Numbered from the stretch's first letter, positions 7,185-14,827 are shown. The stretch: DNA of 39,299 bases from Streptomyces sp. SID12488 (GCF_010548275.1 NZ_JAAGLT010000050.1:1-39299); one strand, 5' to 3'. Program-made: numbers and translations. The notes: generated by a model not told the origin, from the letters alone.

Positions 7185-7826
7185 CTACAGCCCGTACCGT
7201 CGCGCGGACTCCTCCTCCTGGGCCAGCCGGTGCAGAGCCGTGAGCACCGGTTCGAAGAGCACGGTCGCCGCGACCGCCGTCTCGACCCGTTCCGCGTCCG
7301 ACGCGTGCGTCTCCAGATAGTCCAGGTCCCGTCTCGCCACCTGGTGCATCAACTCCGCGTACGGCGCCATCAGTTCGGCGTCCCAGGGATACCCCAGCCG
7401 GATCAGCGCGGCCACCGCCACCACCAGCGAGCGGTGTACGGGGGAGAGGGGGCTCAGCTCCCGCGCGGTCTCCCAGCCGAGGCTCGCCAGCAGCCGGTCC
7501 ACCTCCCGGCGGGCGGCGGCCACGGCAGGGTCCTCCTCGTCGGGCTCGGCGCCCTGAGGCAACGCCCACAGGGCCGCGCCCAGGCGGATCGTGCGGCCCA
7601 GGGAGTCGTCGTCGATGTGGCCGAGCACCTCACGGGCGGTGGCGACGGGGATGCGGCCCACCTGGATCATCGCGCGCACCAGTCGCAGTCGGCGCAGATG
7701 ACCCTCGTCGTACTCCGCGGTCGTGGTGTTGATCTGCCGGCCGGGCGCCAACAGGCCTTCGCGCAGGTAGTACTTGATCGTCGCGGTGGACACACCGCTG
7801 CGCTCGCTCAACTCGGCCAGCCGCAT
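7185..7826 (-). CDS. MerR-family transcriptional regulator
   Basis: 213 aa from ATG 7826, chosen because AGGAAAGG lies about 8 nt upstream and the protein then begins directly with the MerR helix-turn-helix; an upstream ATG at 7862 is less likely. Residues 1-70 are the winged helix: MRLAELSERSGVSTATIKYY, then REGLLAPGR, LRRLRLVRAM and GRIPVATAREVL. The rest is a helical region of about 140 residues without the Cys motifs of metal-sensing MerR proteins, so it probably binds an organic ligand or acts without one. It is divergent from the DUF4188 gene across 99 bp that contain a dyad (7850-7886), suggesting it controls that gene and itself. Confidence 0.9.
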   Translation of the reverse strand: MRLAELSERSGVSTATIKYYLREGLLAPGRQINTTTAEYDEGHLRRLRLVRAMIQVGRIPVATAREVLGHIDDDSLGRTIRLGAALWALPQGAEPDEEDPAVAAARREVDRLLASLGWETARELSPLSPVHRSLVVAVAALIRLGYPWDAELMAPYAELMHQVARRDLDYLETHASDAERVETAVAATVLFEPVLTALHRLAQEEESARRYGL

Positions 7827-7849
7827 GCCTTGTGCCTTTCCTCGGACAA

Positions 7850-7886
7850 CGGCACGATCCAAGCACGCGGTGGTCGGATAGTGCCG
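7850..7886. promoter_or_regulatory. Dyad between merR and DUF4188 gene, probable MerR operator
   Basis: CGGCACGATCC (7850-7860) and GGATAGTGCCG (7876-7886) are inverted repeats with one mismatch in 11, separated by 15 bp. The site sits in the 99-bp divergent promoter region, as expected for an autoregulated MerR pair. Confidence 0.5.
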
Positions 7887-7925
7887 CTAGCCAACGGGAC
7901 GCGCAGTCCCGACGGGGGAGGTCTC

Positions 7926-8450
7926 ATGTTCGCGAAGCCCAACGAGGGCCGTACGACAGCGGCAGCCGAGGGGGATGTCGTCGTTCTGCTCATCGGGATG
8001 CGCATCAACCACTTCTGGGCCGTGCACCACTGGTTCCCGGTGTTCACGGCCATGCCGCGGATGCTGCGGGAGCTGGCGAAGGACCCTTCGCGCGGGCTGC
8101 TGAAGCATGTCCTGCTGACGGCGTCGCCGCGCACGTACTACGTCGTCCAGTACTGGGAGTCCAGGGAGAAGCTGTACGCGTACGCCTCGGCGTCGGACAT
8201 GTTCCACCACAAGGCGTGGGCGAGACTCAACCGCAAGGAGCGGGAGGGGAAGGTCCGGCAGCATGTGGGACTGTGGCACGAGACGTATGTCGTGCCTGAG
8301 GGGTCCTACGAGTCCATCTACGCGGATATGCCGACGTTCGGGCTGGCGGCGGCTCACGGGGTGCTGCCGGTGGAGCGGCGGGGGCGGTCCGGCAAGGAGC
8401 GGTTCGCTCACCGGTCGGAGCCGCAGATCGATACAGCCCCGCGCCCCTGA
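7926..8450 (+). CDS. DUF4188 domain protein (monooxygenase-like)
   Basis: 174 aa from ATG 7926, preceded by a GGGGGAGG ribosome-binding site. Residues about 15-135 resemble the DUF4188 family (VVVLLIGMRINHFWAVHHW, then RTYYVVQYWESREKLYAYA and HKAWARLNRKER), predicted to have a dimeric alpha/beta-barrel fold like small haem-free monooxygenases. No cofactor or substrate can be assigned. It is divergent from the MerR gene. The last residues, QIDTAPRP, and the stop lie within a copy of a dispersed Streptomyces repeat (8426-8453), so the natural C-terminus may have been replaced or extended by the repeat. Confidence 0.82.
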   Translation: MFAKPNEGRTTAAAEGDVVVLLIGMRINHFWAVHHWFPVFTAMPRMLRELAKDPSRGLLKHVLLTASPRTYYVVQYWESREKLYAYASASDMFHHKAWARLNRKEREGKVRQHVGLWHETYVVPEGSYESIYADMPTFGLAAAHGVLPVERRGRSGKERFAHRSEPQIDTAPRP

Positions 8451-8453
8451 AGA
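8426..8453 (-). repeat. Dispersed repeat, copy 1 (overlaps the DUF4188 3' end)
   Basis: On the minus strand this reads as the start of the element also present at 17057-17136: CAGGGGCGCGGGGCTGTAT then CGAT. Other relatives are at 29612-29672 and 33945-33984. Confidence 0.75.
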
Positions 8454-8523
8454 GCGGGCGTGTCTGCCGGTGAAGGTCTGCCGCGGCGTTGAGGCCGACC
8501 CTCTCTGACATTGGTGTCGGGGG

Positions 8524-9240
8524 TCAGCTCGTGCGGCGCAGGGCCTCCGAGAGGCGGGCCGCCGCGTCGATGACCGCCTGGGCGTGCATGCGGCCGGGGT
8601 GGCGGGTCAGGCGTTCGATGGGGCCGGAGACCGAGACGGCGGCGACCACGCGGTTCGACGGGCCCCGGACGGGGGCGGAGACCGAGGCGACGCCCGGTTC
8701 GCGCTCGCCGATGGACTGGGCCCAGCCCCGGCGGCGTACGCCCGACAGCGCTGTCGCCGTGAAGCGGGCGCCCTGGAGACCGCGGTGCAGGCGCTCCGGC
8801 TCCTCCCACGCCATCAGGATCTGGGCCGACGAGCCCGCCTTCATCGTGAGCGTCGAGCCGACCGGGACCGTGTCCCTCAGGCCCGAGAGGCGCTCGGCCG
8901 CGGCGACGCAGATGCGCATGTCGCCCTGGCGGCGGTAGAGCTGCGCGCTCTCGCCCGTCAGATCGCGGACATGGGTGAGTACCGGGCCCGCGGTCGCCAG
9001 GAGGCGGTCCTCGCCGGCGGCCGCGGCCAGCTCCGCCAGGCGGGGGCCGAGAATGAAACGGCCCTGCATGTCGCGCGCCACCAGGCGGTGGTGTTCCAGT
9101 GCCACGGCGAGACGATGTGCCGTGGGTCGTGCCAGTCCGGTCGCCGCGACCAGACCCGCGAGGGTGGCCGGACCGGACTCCAGAGCGCTCAGGACAAGGG
9201 CTGCCTTGTCCAGAACGCCGACGCCGCTACTGTTGTCCAT
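8524..9240 (-). CDS. ndgR: IclR-family regulator NdgR
   Basis: 238 aa from ATG 9240; an in-frame upstream ATG (9357) would add an implausible tail crossing the operator. Residues 5-60 form the winged helix (LDKAALVLSALESGPATLAG, then TGLARPTAHRL). The remainder is the IclR effector domain (SAQLYRRQGDMRICVA, MKAGSSAQILMAW, VASVSAPVRGPSNRVVAAVS). In Streptomyces NdgR is reported to control leucine and other amino-acid biosynthesis and to bind upstream of leuC; that is literature knowledge. Here it is divergent from leuCD, and the length and position match that protein. A 21-bp dyad lies 13 bp upstream of the start, suggesting autoregulation together with control of leuC. Confidence 0.93.
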   Translation of the reverse strand: MDNSSGVGVLDKAALVLSALESGPATLAGLVAATGLARPTAHRLAVALEHHRLVARDMQGRFILGPRLAELAAAAGEDRLLATAGPVLTHVRDLTGESAQLYRRQGDMRICVAAAERLSGLRDTVPVGSTLTMKAGSSAQILMAWEEPERLHRGLQGARFTATALSGVRRRGWAQSIGEREPGVASVSAPVRGPSNRVVAAVSVSGPIERLTRHPGRMHAQAVIDAAARLSEALRRTS

Positions 9241-9252
9241 GCAACGATACTC

Positions 9253-9273
9253 GCGTCTCACTCTGTGAAACGC
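9253..9273. promoter_or_regulatory. 21-bp dyad, probable NdgR operator
   Basis: GCGTCTCAC (9253-9261) and GTGAAACGC (9265-9273) are inverted repeats with one mismatch in nine and a TCT centre. The site is 13-33 bp upstream of the ndgR start, in the shared ndgR-leuC promoter region. Its size suits an IclR-family dimer. Confidence 0.6.
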
Positions 9274-9398
9274 AAGTTCATTTTCCGGTGGAACGCGCCA
9301 CTCTGGAAGACACAGCGGCCCGCCGACCAACGGGCCCGGCGGTGGTTGCCCGGACAAGGGGTACGGGCGGTCGCCTCCACAAGATCTCTATCTAGATG

Positions 9399-9428
9399 GG
9401 CCGGCGCCCGCACCGGCCGGCCGGAGGG
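9399..9428 (+). promoter_or_regulatory. leuC leader hairpin and ribosome-binding site
   Basis: GGCCGG (9399-9404) can pair with CCGGCC (9413-9418), ending 4 nt before the ribosome-binding site GGAGGG (9423-9428), which lies 6 nt before ATG 9435. The stem could affect translation. There is no run of Leu codons, so no classical attenuator. Confidence 0.35.
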
Positions 9429-9434
9429 AAAGCG

Positions 9435-10865
9435 ATGGGTAGGACACTCGCGGAGAAGGTCTGGGACGACCACGTCGTCCGGCGCGCCGAGGGCGAGCCC
9501 GACCTCCTCTTCATCGACTTGCACCTGCTGCACGAGGTGACCAGCCCGCAGGCCTTCGACGGTCTGCGCCAGAACGGCCGTAAGGTGCGGCGCCTCGACC
9601 TCACCATCGCGACCGAGGACCACAACACCCCGACCATCGACATCGACAAGCCCATCGCCGACCCGGTCTCCCGGGTCCAGCTGGAGACGCTGCGCAAGAA
9701 CTGCGCCGACTTCGGCGTGCGGCTGCACCCGCTGGGCGACGTCGAGCAGGGCGTCGTCCACGTCGTGGGACCGCAGCTGGGGCTGACCCAGCCGGGCACC
9801 ACCGTCGTCTGCGGCGACTCCCACACCTCCACGCACGGTGCCTTCGGCGCGCTGGCGTTCGGCATCGGCACCTCGCAGGTCGAGCATGTGCTGGCCACCC
9901 AGACGCTGCCGCTGGCCCGCCCCAGGACCATGGCCATCACGGTCGACGGCGAACTGCCCGACGGTGTCACCGCCAAGGACCTCATCCTCGCGATCATCGC
10001 GAAGATCGGTACGGGCGGCGGACAGGGCTACATCCTGGAGTACCGCGGTCCCGCCATCGAGAAGCTCTCGATGGAGGCCCGGATGACCATCTGCAACATG
10101 TCGATCGAGGCCGGCGCCCGCGCGGGCATGATCGCCCCCGACGAGACCACCTTCGAGTACCTCAAGGGCCGCCCGCACGCGCCCGAGGACGCGGACTGGG
10201 ACGCGGCCGTGGAGTACTGGAAGACACTGCGCACCGACGACGACGCGGAATTCGACGCGGAGGTCGTCATCGACGGCGCCGCGCTGTCGCCGTTCGTCAC
10301 CTGGGGCACCAACCCCGGTCAGGGCGCGCCGCTTTCGGCCCACGTCCCCGACCCCGCTTCGTACGAAGACGCTTCGGAGCGCCTCGCCGCCGAAAAGGCC
10401 CTGGAATACATGGGGTTGGAGGCCGGGCAGTCGCTGCGCTCCATCAAGGTGGACACCGTCTTCGTAGGTTCGTGCACCAACGGCCGTATCGAGGACCTGC
10501 GTGCCGCCGCCGAGATCGTCGGGGGCCGCAAAGTCGCCGACGGCGTACGGATGCTGGTCGTCCCCGGCTCGGTGCGGGTCGGTCTCCAGGCCGTCTCCGA
10601 GGGCCTGGATGTGGTCTTCAAGGAGGCCGGCGCCGAATGGCGGCACGCGGGCTGCTCGATGTGCCTGGGCATGAACCCCGACCAGCTGGCCCCCGGTGAG
10701 CGCTCCGCGTCCACCTCCAACCGCAACTTCGAGGGCAGGCAGGGCAAGGGCGGCCGTACGCACCTGGTGTCGCCGCAGGTCGCCGCCGCGACGGCCGTAC
10801 TGGGCCACCTGGCCTCCCCGGCCGACCTGTCCGACGCCGACGCCCGTACGCCCGCTGGAGTCTGA
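9435..10865 (+). CDS. leuC: 3-isopropylmalate dehydratase large subunit
   Basis: 476 aa. With LeuD it isomerises 2-isopropylmalate to 3-isopropylmalate in leucine biosynthesis. Aconitase-family marks: GDSHTSTHGAFGALAFGIG, the 4Fe-4S ligand Cys347 in GSCTNGR, Cys407 and Cys410 in GCSMCLGM, and the C-terminal NFEGRQGKGGRTHL. These Cys positions agree with the usual LeuC numbering, which supports ATG 9435. An ATG at 9396 would place the start before the ribosome-binding site. leuD starts 6 nt after the stop. Confidence 0.98.
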   Translation: MGRTLAEKVWDDHVVRRAEGEPDLLFIDLHLLHEVTSPQAFDGLRQNGRKVRRLDLTIATEDHNTPTIDIDKPIADPVSRVQLETLRKNCADFGVRLHPLGDVEQGVVHVVGPQLGLTQPGTTVVCGDSHTSTHGAFGALAFGIGTSQVEHVLATQTLPLARPRTMAITVDGELPDGVTAKDLILAIIAKIGTGGGQGYILEYRGPAIEKLSMEARMTICNMSIEAGARAGMIAPDETTFEYLKGRPHAPEDADWDAAVEYWKTLRTDDDAEFDAEVVIDGAALSPFVTWGTNPGQGAPLSAHVPDPASYEDASERLAAEKALEYMGLEAGQSLRSIKVDTVFVGSCTNGRIEDLRAAAEIVGGRKVADGVRMLVVPGSVRVGLQAVSEGLDVVFKEAGAEWRHAGCSMCLGMNPDQLAPGERSASTSNRNFEGRQGKGGRTHLVSPQVAAATAVLGHLASPADLSDADARTPAGV

Positions 10866-10871
10866 TCAGCC

Positions 10872-11465
10872 ATGGAAGCATTCACCACGCACACCGGCCG
10901 GGCCGTCCCGCTGCGCCGCAGCAACGTCGACACCGACCAGATCATCCCTGCTCACTGGCTCAAGAAGGTCACGCGGGACGGGTTCGAGGACGGATTGTTC
11001 GAGGCCTGGCGCAAGGACGAGAACTTCATCCTCAACCGGCCCGAGCGCAAGGGCGCGACGGTCCTGGTCGCCGGCCCCGACTTCGGTACGGGCTCCTCGC
11101 GCGAGCACGCCGTATGGGCGCTGCAGAACTACGGCTTCAAGACCGTCATCTCCTCGCGCTTCGCCGACATCTTCCGCGGTAACTCGCTCAAGAACGGCCT
11201 GCTCACAGTGGTTCTGGAGCAGAACATCGTGGACGCGCTCCAGGAACTGACGGAGAACGACCCCGAGGCCGAGATCACGGTCGACCTGGAGTCCCGCGAG
11301 GTGCGCGCCGAGGGCATCACCGCGGCCTTCGAGCTCGACGAGAACGCCCGTTGGCGGCTGCTGAACGGGCTGGACGACATCTCCATCACCCTGCAGAACG
11401 AGGGCGAGATCTCGGCGTACGAGGCGAAGCGGCCCTCGCACAAGCCGTGGACGCTCAAGGTCTGA
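10872..11465 (+). CDS. leuD: 3-isopropylmalate dehydratase small subunit
   Basis: 197 aa, the usual length of the swivelling small subunit that completes the LeuC active site. Marks: SNVDTDQIIPAHWLK near residue 17, FGTGSSREHAVWAL near 70, and SRFADIFRGNSLKNGLL near 95. It begins 6 nt after leuC, so the two form one operon, ended by the hairpin at 11528-11560. Confidence 0.98.
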   Translation: MEAFTTHTGRAVPLRRSNVDTDQIIPAHWLKKVTRDGFEDGLFEAWRKDENFILNRPERKGATVLVAGPDFGTGSSREHAVWALQNYGFKTVISSRFADIFRGNSLKNGLLTVVLEQNIVDALQELTENDPEAEITVDLESREVRAEGITAAFELDENARWRLLNGLDDISITLQNEGEISAYEAKRPSHKPWTLKV

Positions 11466-11527
11466 GCCGCAAGGCCTGAGCCGTCAGGCCCTTCGCAAGT
11501 AGGGTTTCGGCCACCGCAACACCCCTT

Positions 11528-11560
11528 CTGTACCCCCGATCGACACGATTGGGGGTACAG
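11528..11560 (+). terminator. leuCD terminator
   Basis: A perfect 10-bp stem: CTGTACCCCC (11528-11537) and GGGGGTACAG (11551-11560) with a 13-nt loop, followed by CTGTTTCT. Confidence 0.8.
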
Positions 11561-11745
11561 CTGTTTCTGCCCCCGGCCCCTTCTGCGCACCATGTCCGGA
11601 CCTCTCAACTTCCCATGTTAGAAAGGGTGTTGATGGGGTACCCGGGTCTTGACACCGCGGCTTCCAAGTGGACGCGGAAAGCCGTTTGAGGCAGCAGTTG
11701 CCCCCTGAGCAGGCGACAACTCGCCCCAGATGGCACAATCTGTGC

Positions 11746-11976
11746 ATGGAACACGACGGCCAACTCGAGCTCTACACGGCGGTCGCGGCCCAACTGAAGG
11801 AAGCGCACACAAGAGTGCGCGCACTGCAAGTCCCGGAGGGCGTACGGATGGCGCTGACCCGGAAGCTGCTGGTCATTACGGCCGCGGCCAAGCACGATCT
11901 CGCCGACGCGACAAGGCGGCTGGAACGCTTCACGGCGGACCTCGACGAGGGTCGAATCCCCGACGAGGACCGCTGA
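11746..11976 (+). CDS. Conserved small protein of unknown function
   Basis: 76 aa from ATG 11746. The protein is charged and helical (about 10-65: YTAVAAQLKEAHTRVRALQ, then RMALTRKLLVITAAAKHDLA) and ends in an acidic DLDEGRIPDEDR. There is no signal peptide, Cys or membrane segment. I remember close homologues at this place in other streptomycetes but no function. No ribosome-binding site is visible. CACAAT (11735-11740) lies 5 nt before the ATG, so the mRNA may be leaderless. An upstream in-frame ATG (11668) would add an unlikely Gln/Arg-rich tail. Being just before hupS hints at, but does not prove, a nucleoid link. Confidence 0.75.
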   Translation: MEHDGQLELYTAVAAQLKEAHTRVRALQVPEGVRMALTRKLLVITAAAKHDLADATRRLERFTADLDEGRIPDEDR

Positions 11977-12114
11977 GGAACTCCGTGACAGCCCGAGTTC
12001 GTTGCGGCACAAGGGTGATTAGCCCGTTTCGTGTTTGATTTGCGGTATATATCTGCCTAACGTGCGAAAAAGCTTGAACACTTTCGTTCTGGCAATGTCT
12101 CCGAAGGGGAAGAC

Positions 12115-12765
12115 GTGAACAAGGCGCAGCTCGTAGAAGCCATTGCGGACAAGGTCGGTGGCCGTCAGCAGGCCGCCGAGGCGGTCGACGCGGTCCTGGA
12201 CGCCATCGTCCGCGCGACGGTCAGTGGGGACCGGGTCTCGGTCACCGGGTTCGGATCCTTCGAGAAGGTCGACCGTCCGGCCCGTTACGCCCGCAACCCG
12301 CAGACGGGCGAGCGGGTTCGGGTCAAGAAGACGTCCGTTCCCCGCTTCCGTGCGGGCCAGGGCTTCAAGGACCTGGTGAGCGGCTCGAAGAAGCTCCCCC
12401 GTGGTGGCGAGGTCGCGGTCAAGAAGGCGCCCAAGGGCAGCCTGACCGGCGGCAGTGCTGCCGCGACGGTCAAGAAGGCCGCGGCGAAGAAGGCCACCAC
12501 CGCGAAGAAGGCGGCGACGGCGAAGAAGACCGTGGCCAAGAAGGCGACGCCGGCGAAGAAGACCACGGCGACGGCGAAGAAGGTCACGGCCAAGAAGACC
12601 ACCGCGAAGACCGCGGCGGCCAAGAAGACCACGGCCACGGCGAAGAAGACCGCCGCCAAGAAGGCCCCGGCGGCCAAGAAGACGTCGGCGGCGACAAAGG
12701 CCCCGGCCCGCAAGTCGGCGGCGCGCACCACCACCGCCAAGAAGGCCACCGCCCGCACCAAGTAG
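12115..12765 (+). CDS. hupS: HU-family nucleoid protein with a histone H1-like tail
   Basis: 216 aa from GTG 12115, with a GGGGA ribosome-binding site. Residues 1-92 are a standard HU domain: MNKAQLVEAIADKVGG, then GFGSFEKVDRPARYARNPQTGE with the DNA-intercalating RNPQTG arm. Residues from about 100 onward are low-complexity Lys/Ala/Thr with many KKA, KKT and AKK units, similar to eukaryotic linker histones and mycobacterial HupB. In Streptomyces HupS compacts DNA in spores; that is literature knowledge. The tail DNA is a degenerate AAGAAG repeat and may be length-variable. A perfect bidirectional hairpin follows the stop. The AT-rich upstream sequence includes TATATATC near 12046, a possible -10. 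Confidence 0.95.
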   Translation: MNKAQLVEAIADKVGGRQQAAEAVDAVLDAIVRATVSGDRVSVTGFGSFEKVDRPARYARNPQTGERVRVKKTSVPRFRAGQGFKDLVSGSKKLPRGGEVAVKKAPKGSLTGGSAAATVKKAAAKKATTAKKAATAKKTVAKKATPAKKTTATAKKVTAKKTTAKTAAAKKTTATAKKTAAKKAPAAKKTSAATKAPARKSAARTTTAKKATARTK

Positions 12766-12787
12766 GGGCGCGAGGGCACTCACGCGC

Positions 12788-12818
12788 CGGGCCGGACTCC
12801 CCGAGGGAGTCCGGCCCG
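12788..12818. terminator. Bidirectional terminator, hupS and the cofC operon
   Basis: A perfect 13-bp stem (12788-12800 with 12806-12818) and a 5-nt loop between convergent genes, 22 nt after hupS and 29 nt after the small minus-strand gene. Confidence 0.82.
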
Positions 12819-12846
12819 CGGCGCGTCCGGACCGTGCGGAGAGCGC

Positions 12847-13050
12847 TCAGAAGGTCTGCAGAGTGACGAGCGTGATCCGGGGAGTGCTTCCTCCCCCCTC
12901 CACCTCGATGCGCACCCGCTGTCCTGGCCGCAGCAGCCTCAGCCCGCCGGCGTCGAACGCCGGCGCGTCGAAGGGAACGGGGGTGCCGTCGTCGAGCAGC
13001 ACACTGCCGCTGCGTGTCCCGGCGTCGTACGTGTACGCGGTCGCCTGCAT
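12847..13050 (-). CDS. Cold-shock-fold small protein without RNA-binding motifs
   Basis: 67 aa from ATG 13050, starting 9 nt after cofC ends, so cotranscribed with it. Aligned by eye to cold-shock proteins, the second half fits well: DDGTPVPFDAPAFDAGGLR, then LLRPGQRVRIEVEGG and PRITLVTL correspond to the DDG, AGG, GQRV-EVE and P-A-NV positions. The two RNA-binding motifs do not fit: RNP1 (GFGFI) appears as RSGSVL and RNP2 (VFVHF) as VPFDA, so the exposed aromatics are gone. I infer an OB-fold protein that has lost nucleic-acid binding or changed partner. This is an eye alignment; a general unknown beta-barrel is the alternative. Confidence 0.7.
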   Translation of the reverse strand: MQATAYTYDAGTRSGSVLLDDGTPVPFDAPAFDAGGLRLLRPGQRVRIEVEGGGSTPRITLVTLQTF

Positions 13051-13059
13051 GGCGGCAGC

Positions 13060-13698
13060 CTACTGGCCCGCGATCAGCAGCCCCTCGACGGCGGTCGCCG
13101 TCCGTGTCCCCACCCCCAGGGCCAGCGCGGCCCGCAGATCGTCGCCGGTGTCCACGTCCTGGCGTACGGAATTCACCGAGGTGAGTCCGAGTTCGACGGC
13201 GCCGGAGTCCCGGTGGCGGATTCGGGAATGCGGACCGAAATGCGGAAGCAATTCCTGACCCGGCCGGGCGGTCAGCAGAGTGGTGCCGACAGTGGCCACG
13301 TCCGCGAGGAAAGCCCGCGGGAATTCGGCGGCGGCGTCCAGGACGCGTGCCAGTTCCAGGGGGCGCAGCGCCGGCAGATCGGCGTTCAGGGCCGCTACGG
13401 GGCTGTCGGGCCGTAGCGTCCGTACGGCCGCCGCTCCGTGCGCCAGAGCGGCGTTCAGGCCGCCCAGGGGCTCGTCGGAGACGATCGCGGCCCCCAGGGC
13501 CGCCAGCTCACGGGCGGCCAGGGCGTCATTCGTGACGACTGCCACATCGTGGACCGCCGCGCAGGCGAGCACCGCTGCCACGGTGTCCTGGGCGAAGGCC
13601 AGGGCGAGCCCGGGGCGGAGTCCGTCGTGGGCGGTGTCCGCGAGCCTGCTCTTGGCCCGAGCCAGAGGTTTGAGGGGTATGACCACCGTCCACCGCAT
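13060..13698 (-). CDS. cofC: 2-phospho-L-lactate / phosphoenolpyruvate guanylyltransferase
   Basis: 212 aa from ATG 13698, which gives the family start WTVVIPLKPLARAKSRL; a purine-rich GGAGGGA lies upstream. CofC/FbiD joins GTP to 2-phospholactate, or in actinobacteria probably phosphoenolpyruvate, in coenzyme F420 biosynthesis. Marks: PLKPLARAKSRL near 8-20, VVTNDALAARELAALGA, DEPLGGLNAALAHG, ALNADLPALRP (the NADLP motif), and the later TTLLTARPG and HFGPHSRIRH. The partner cofDE genes are not in this window. The small OB-like gene follows within 9 nt. Confidence 0.92.
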   Translation of the reverse strand: MRWTVVIPLKPLARAKSRLADTAHDGLRPGLALAFAQDTVAAVLACAAVHDVAVVTNDALAARELAALGAAIVSDEPLGGLNAALAHGAAAVRTLRPDSPVAALNADLPALRPLELARVLDAAAEFPRAFLADVATVGTTLLTARPGQELLPHFGPHSRIRHRDSGAVELGLTSVNSVRQDVDTGDDLRAALALGVGTRTATAVEGLLIAGQ

Positions 13699-13912
13699 GA
13701 GCGTTCCGTCCCTCCCTCGTTCACCCCGGTTGCTCTTCCGGCGCTCTCCTGGCCGCAACCATTGTCACCTGGCTGTCATCAAAGCCCATCCGGCGGTGTC
13801 GGTGCCGGGGCGTACGGTGTTCTCGACAGACCGGAAACCCGGGGCGACACTTGTGCGGCCCCCGGTCCACCGGCAGAGGTCCTGGTCCAGGCCTTAGAGG
13901 AAGGTGTCCCGC

Positions 13913-14827
13913 GTGCCCCGCCGCAGAATCGGCTTCTGGTACCGCCTCGCCGCGGTCATCTGCAAACCGCCGCTGGTGGTTCTGATCAACCGGGACTGGC
14001 GCGGAATGGAGAACATTCCGGTGGCGGGCGGATTCATCACCGCGGTGAACCACAATTCGCATGCGGACCCCTTCGCCTACGCGCACTACCAGTACAACAG
14101 CGGCCGTGTTCCGCGTTTTCTGGCGAAGAGCGGGCTTTTCAAGAAGGGATTCGTCGGCACCATGATGCGTGGCACCGGACAGATCCCCGTCTACCGCGAG
14201 ACCACCGACGCGCTGAGCGCCTTCCGCGCCGCGATCGACGCCGTGGAGCGCGGCGAATGTGTCGTCTTCTATCCCGAGGGCACCATCACCCGTGACCCGG
14301 ACCAGTGGCCCATGACCGGCAAGACCGGCGCCGCCCGGGTCGCCCTGCAGACCAGGTGCCCGGTGATCCCGGTGGCCCAGTGGGGCGCGAACGAACTGCT
14401 GCCGCCGTACGCCAGGAAGCTCAACGTCCTTCCGCGCAAGACCCACCACGTCCTCGCGGGCCCGCCCGTGGACCTGACGCGGTTCTACGGCATGGAGATG
14501 AGCCCCGACCTCCTGAAGGAGGCGACGGAGGTCATCATGGCCGACATCACCCGCCTGCTGGAGGAGGTCCGCGCCGAGAAGGCGCCCGAGACTCCCTACG
14601 ACCCGCGCGAGGTGCGGATCGAGCAGCGCCGCCGCACGGCCGCGGAAGAGGCGCAGGACGCGTTGGACGCGCACGAGAGAGCCGCCGCCGAGGCAGCCGG
14701 TGAAGGAGCGCGAGCGCGGTCGGCGGCAGGACACGAAACAGCGGTACGCGAAGCACCAGTACGCGAAGCAGCAATGCCAGAAGCAGCAGAAGTACGGGAA
14801 GTTCAGGAAGAGGGGCAGGGCAAGTGA
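13913..14827 (+). CDS. 1-acylglycerol-3-phosphate acyltransferase (PlsC-like)
   Basis: 304 aa. I chose GTG 13913 because GAGGAAGG (13897-13904) lies 8 nt upstream; GTG 13904 would overlap it. It acylates lysophosphatidic acid in phospholipid synthesis at the membrane. Marks: hydrophobic N-terminus, NHNSHAD with catalytic His47 and Asp52 (HX4D), GTGQIPVYRE, and FYPEGT near 120-124. After about residue 230 it continues as a charged helical tail rich in Glu/Arg/Ala with repeated VREA-type units, longer than a minimal PlsC. The tail DNA (14700-14820) is less GC-rich and repetitive. The stop overlaps the gpsA start (GTGA), so acyltransferase and glycerol-3-phosphate supply are made together. Confidence 0.9.
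   Translation: MPRRRIGFWYRLAAVICKPPLVVLINRDWRGMENIPVAGGFITAVNHNSHADPFAYAHYQYNSGRVPRFLAKSGLFKKGFVGTMMRGTGQIPVYRETTDALSAFRAAIDAVERGECVVFYPEGTITRDPDQWPMTGKTGAARVALQTRCPVIPVAQWGANELLPPYARKLNVLPRKTHHVLAGPPVDLTRFYGMEMSPDLLKEATEVIMADITRLLEEVRAEKAPETPYDPREVRIEQRRRTAAEEAQDALDAHERAAAEAAGEGARARSAAGHETAVREAPVREAAMPEAAEVREVQEEGQGK

Noticed and set aside
9258..10808. 516-codon minus-strand frame opposite leuC
   Set aside because: Antisense shadow; leuC has all expected cluster cysteines and motifs.
12455..12765. Repetitive Lys/Ala codons of hupS as a DNA repeat or CRISPR-like array
   Set aside because: The repeats are in frame, degenerate and encode the expected histone-like tail.
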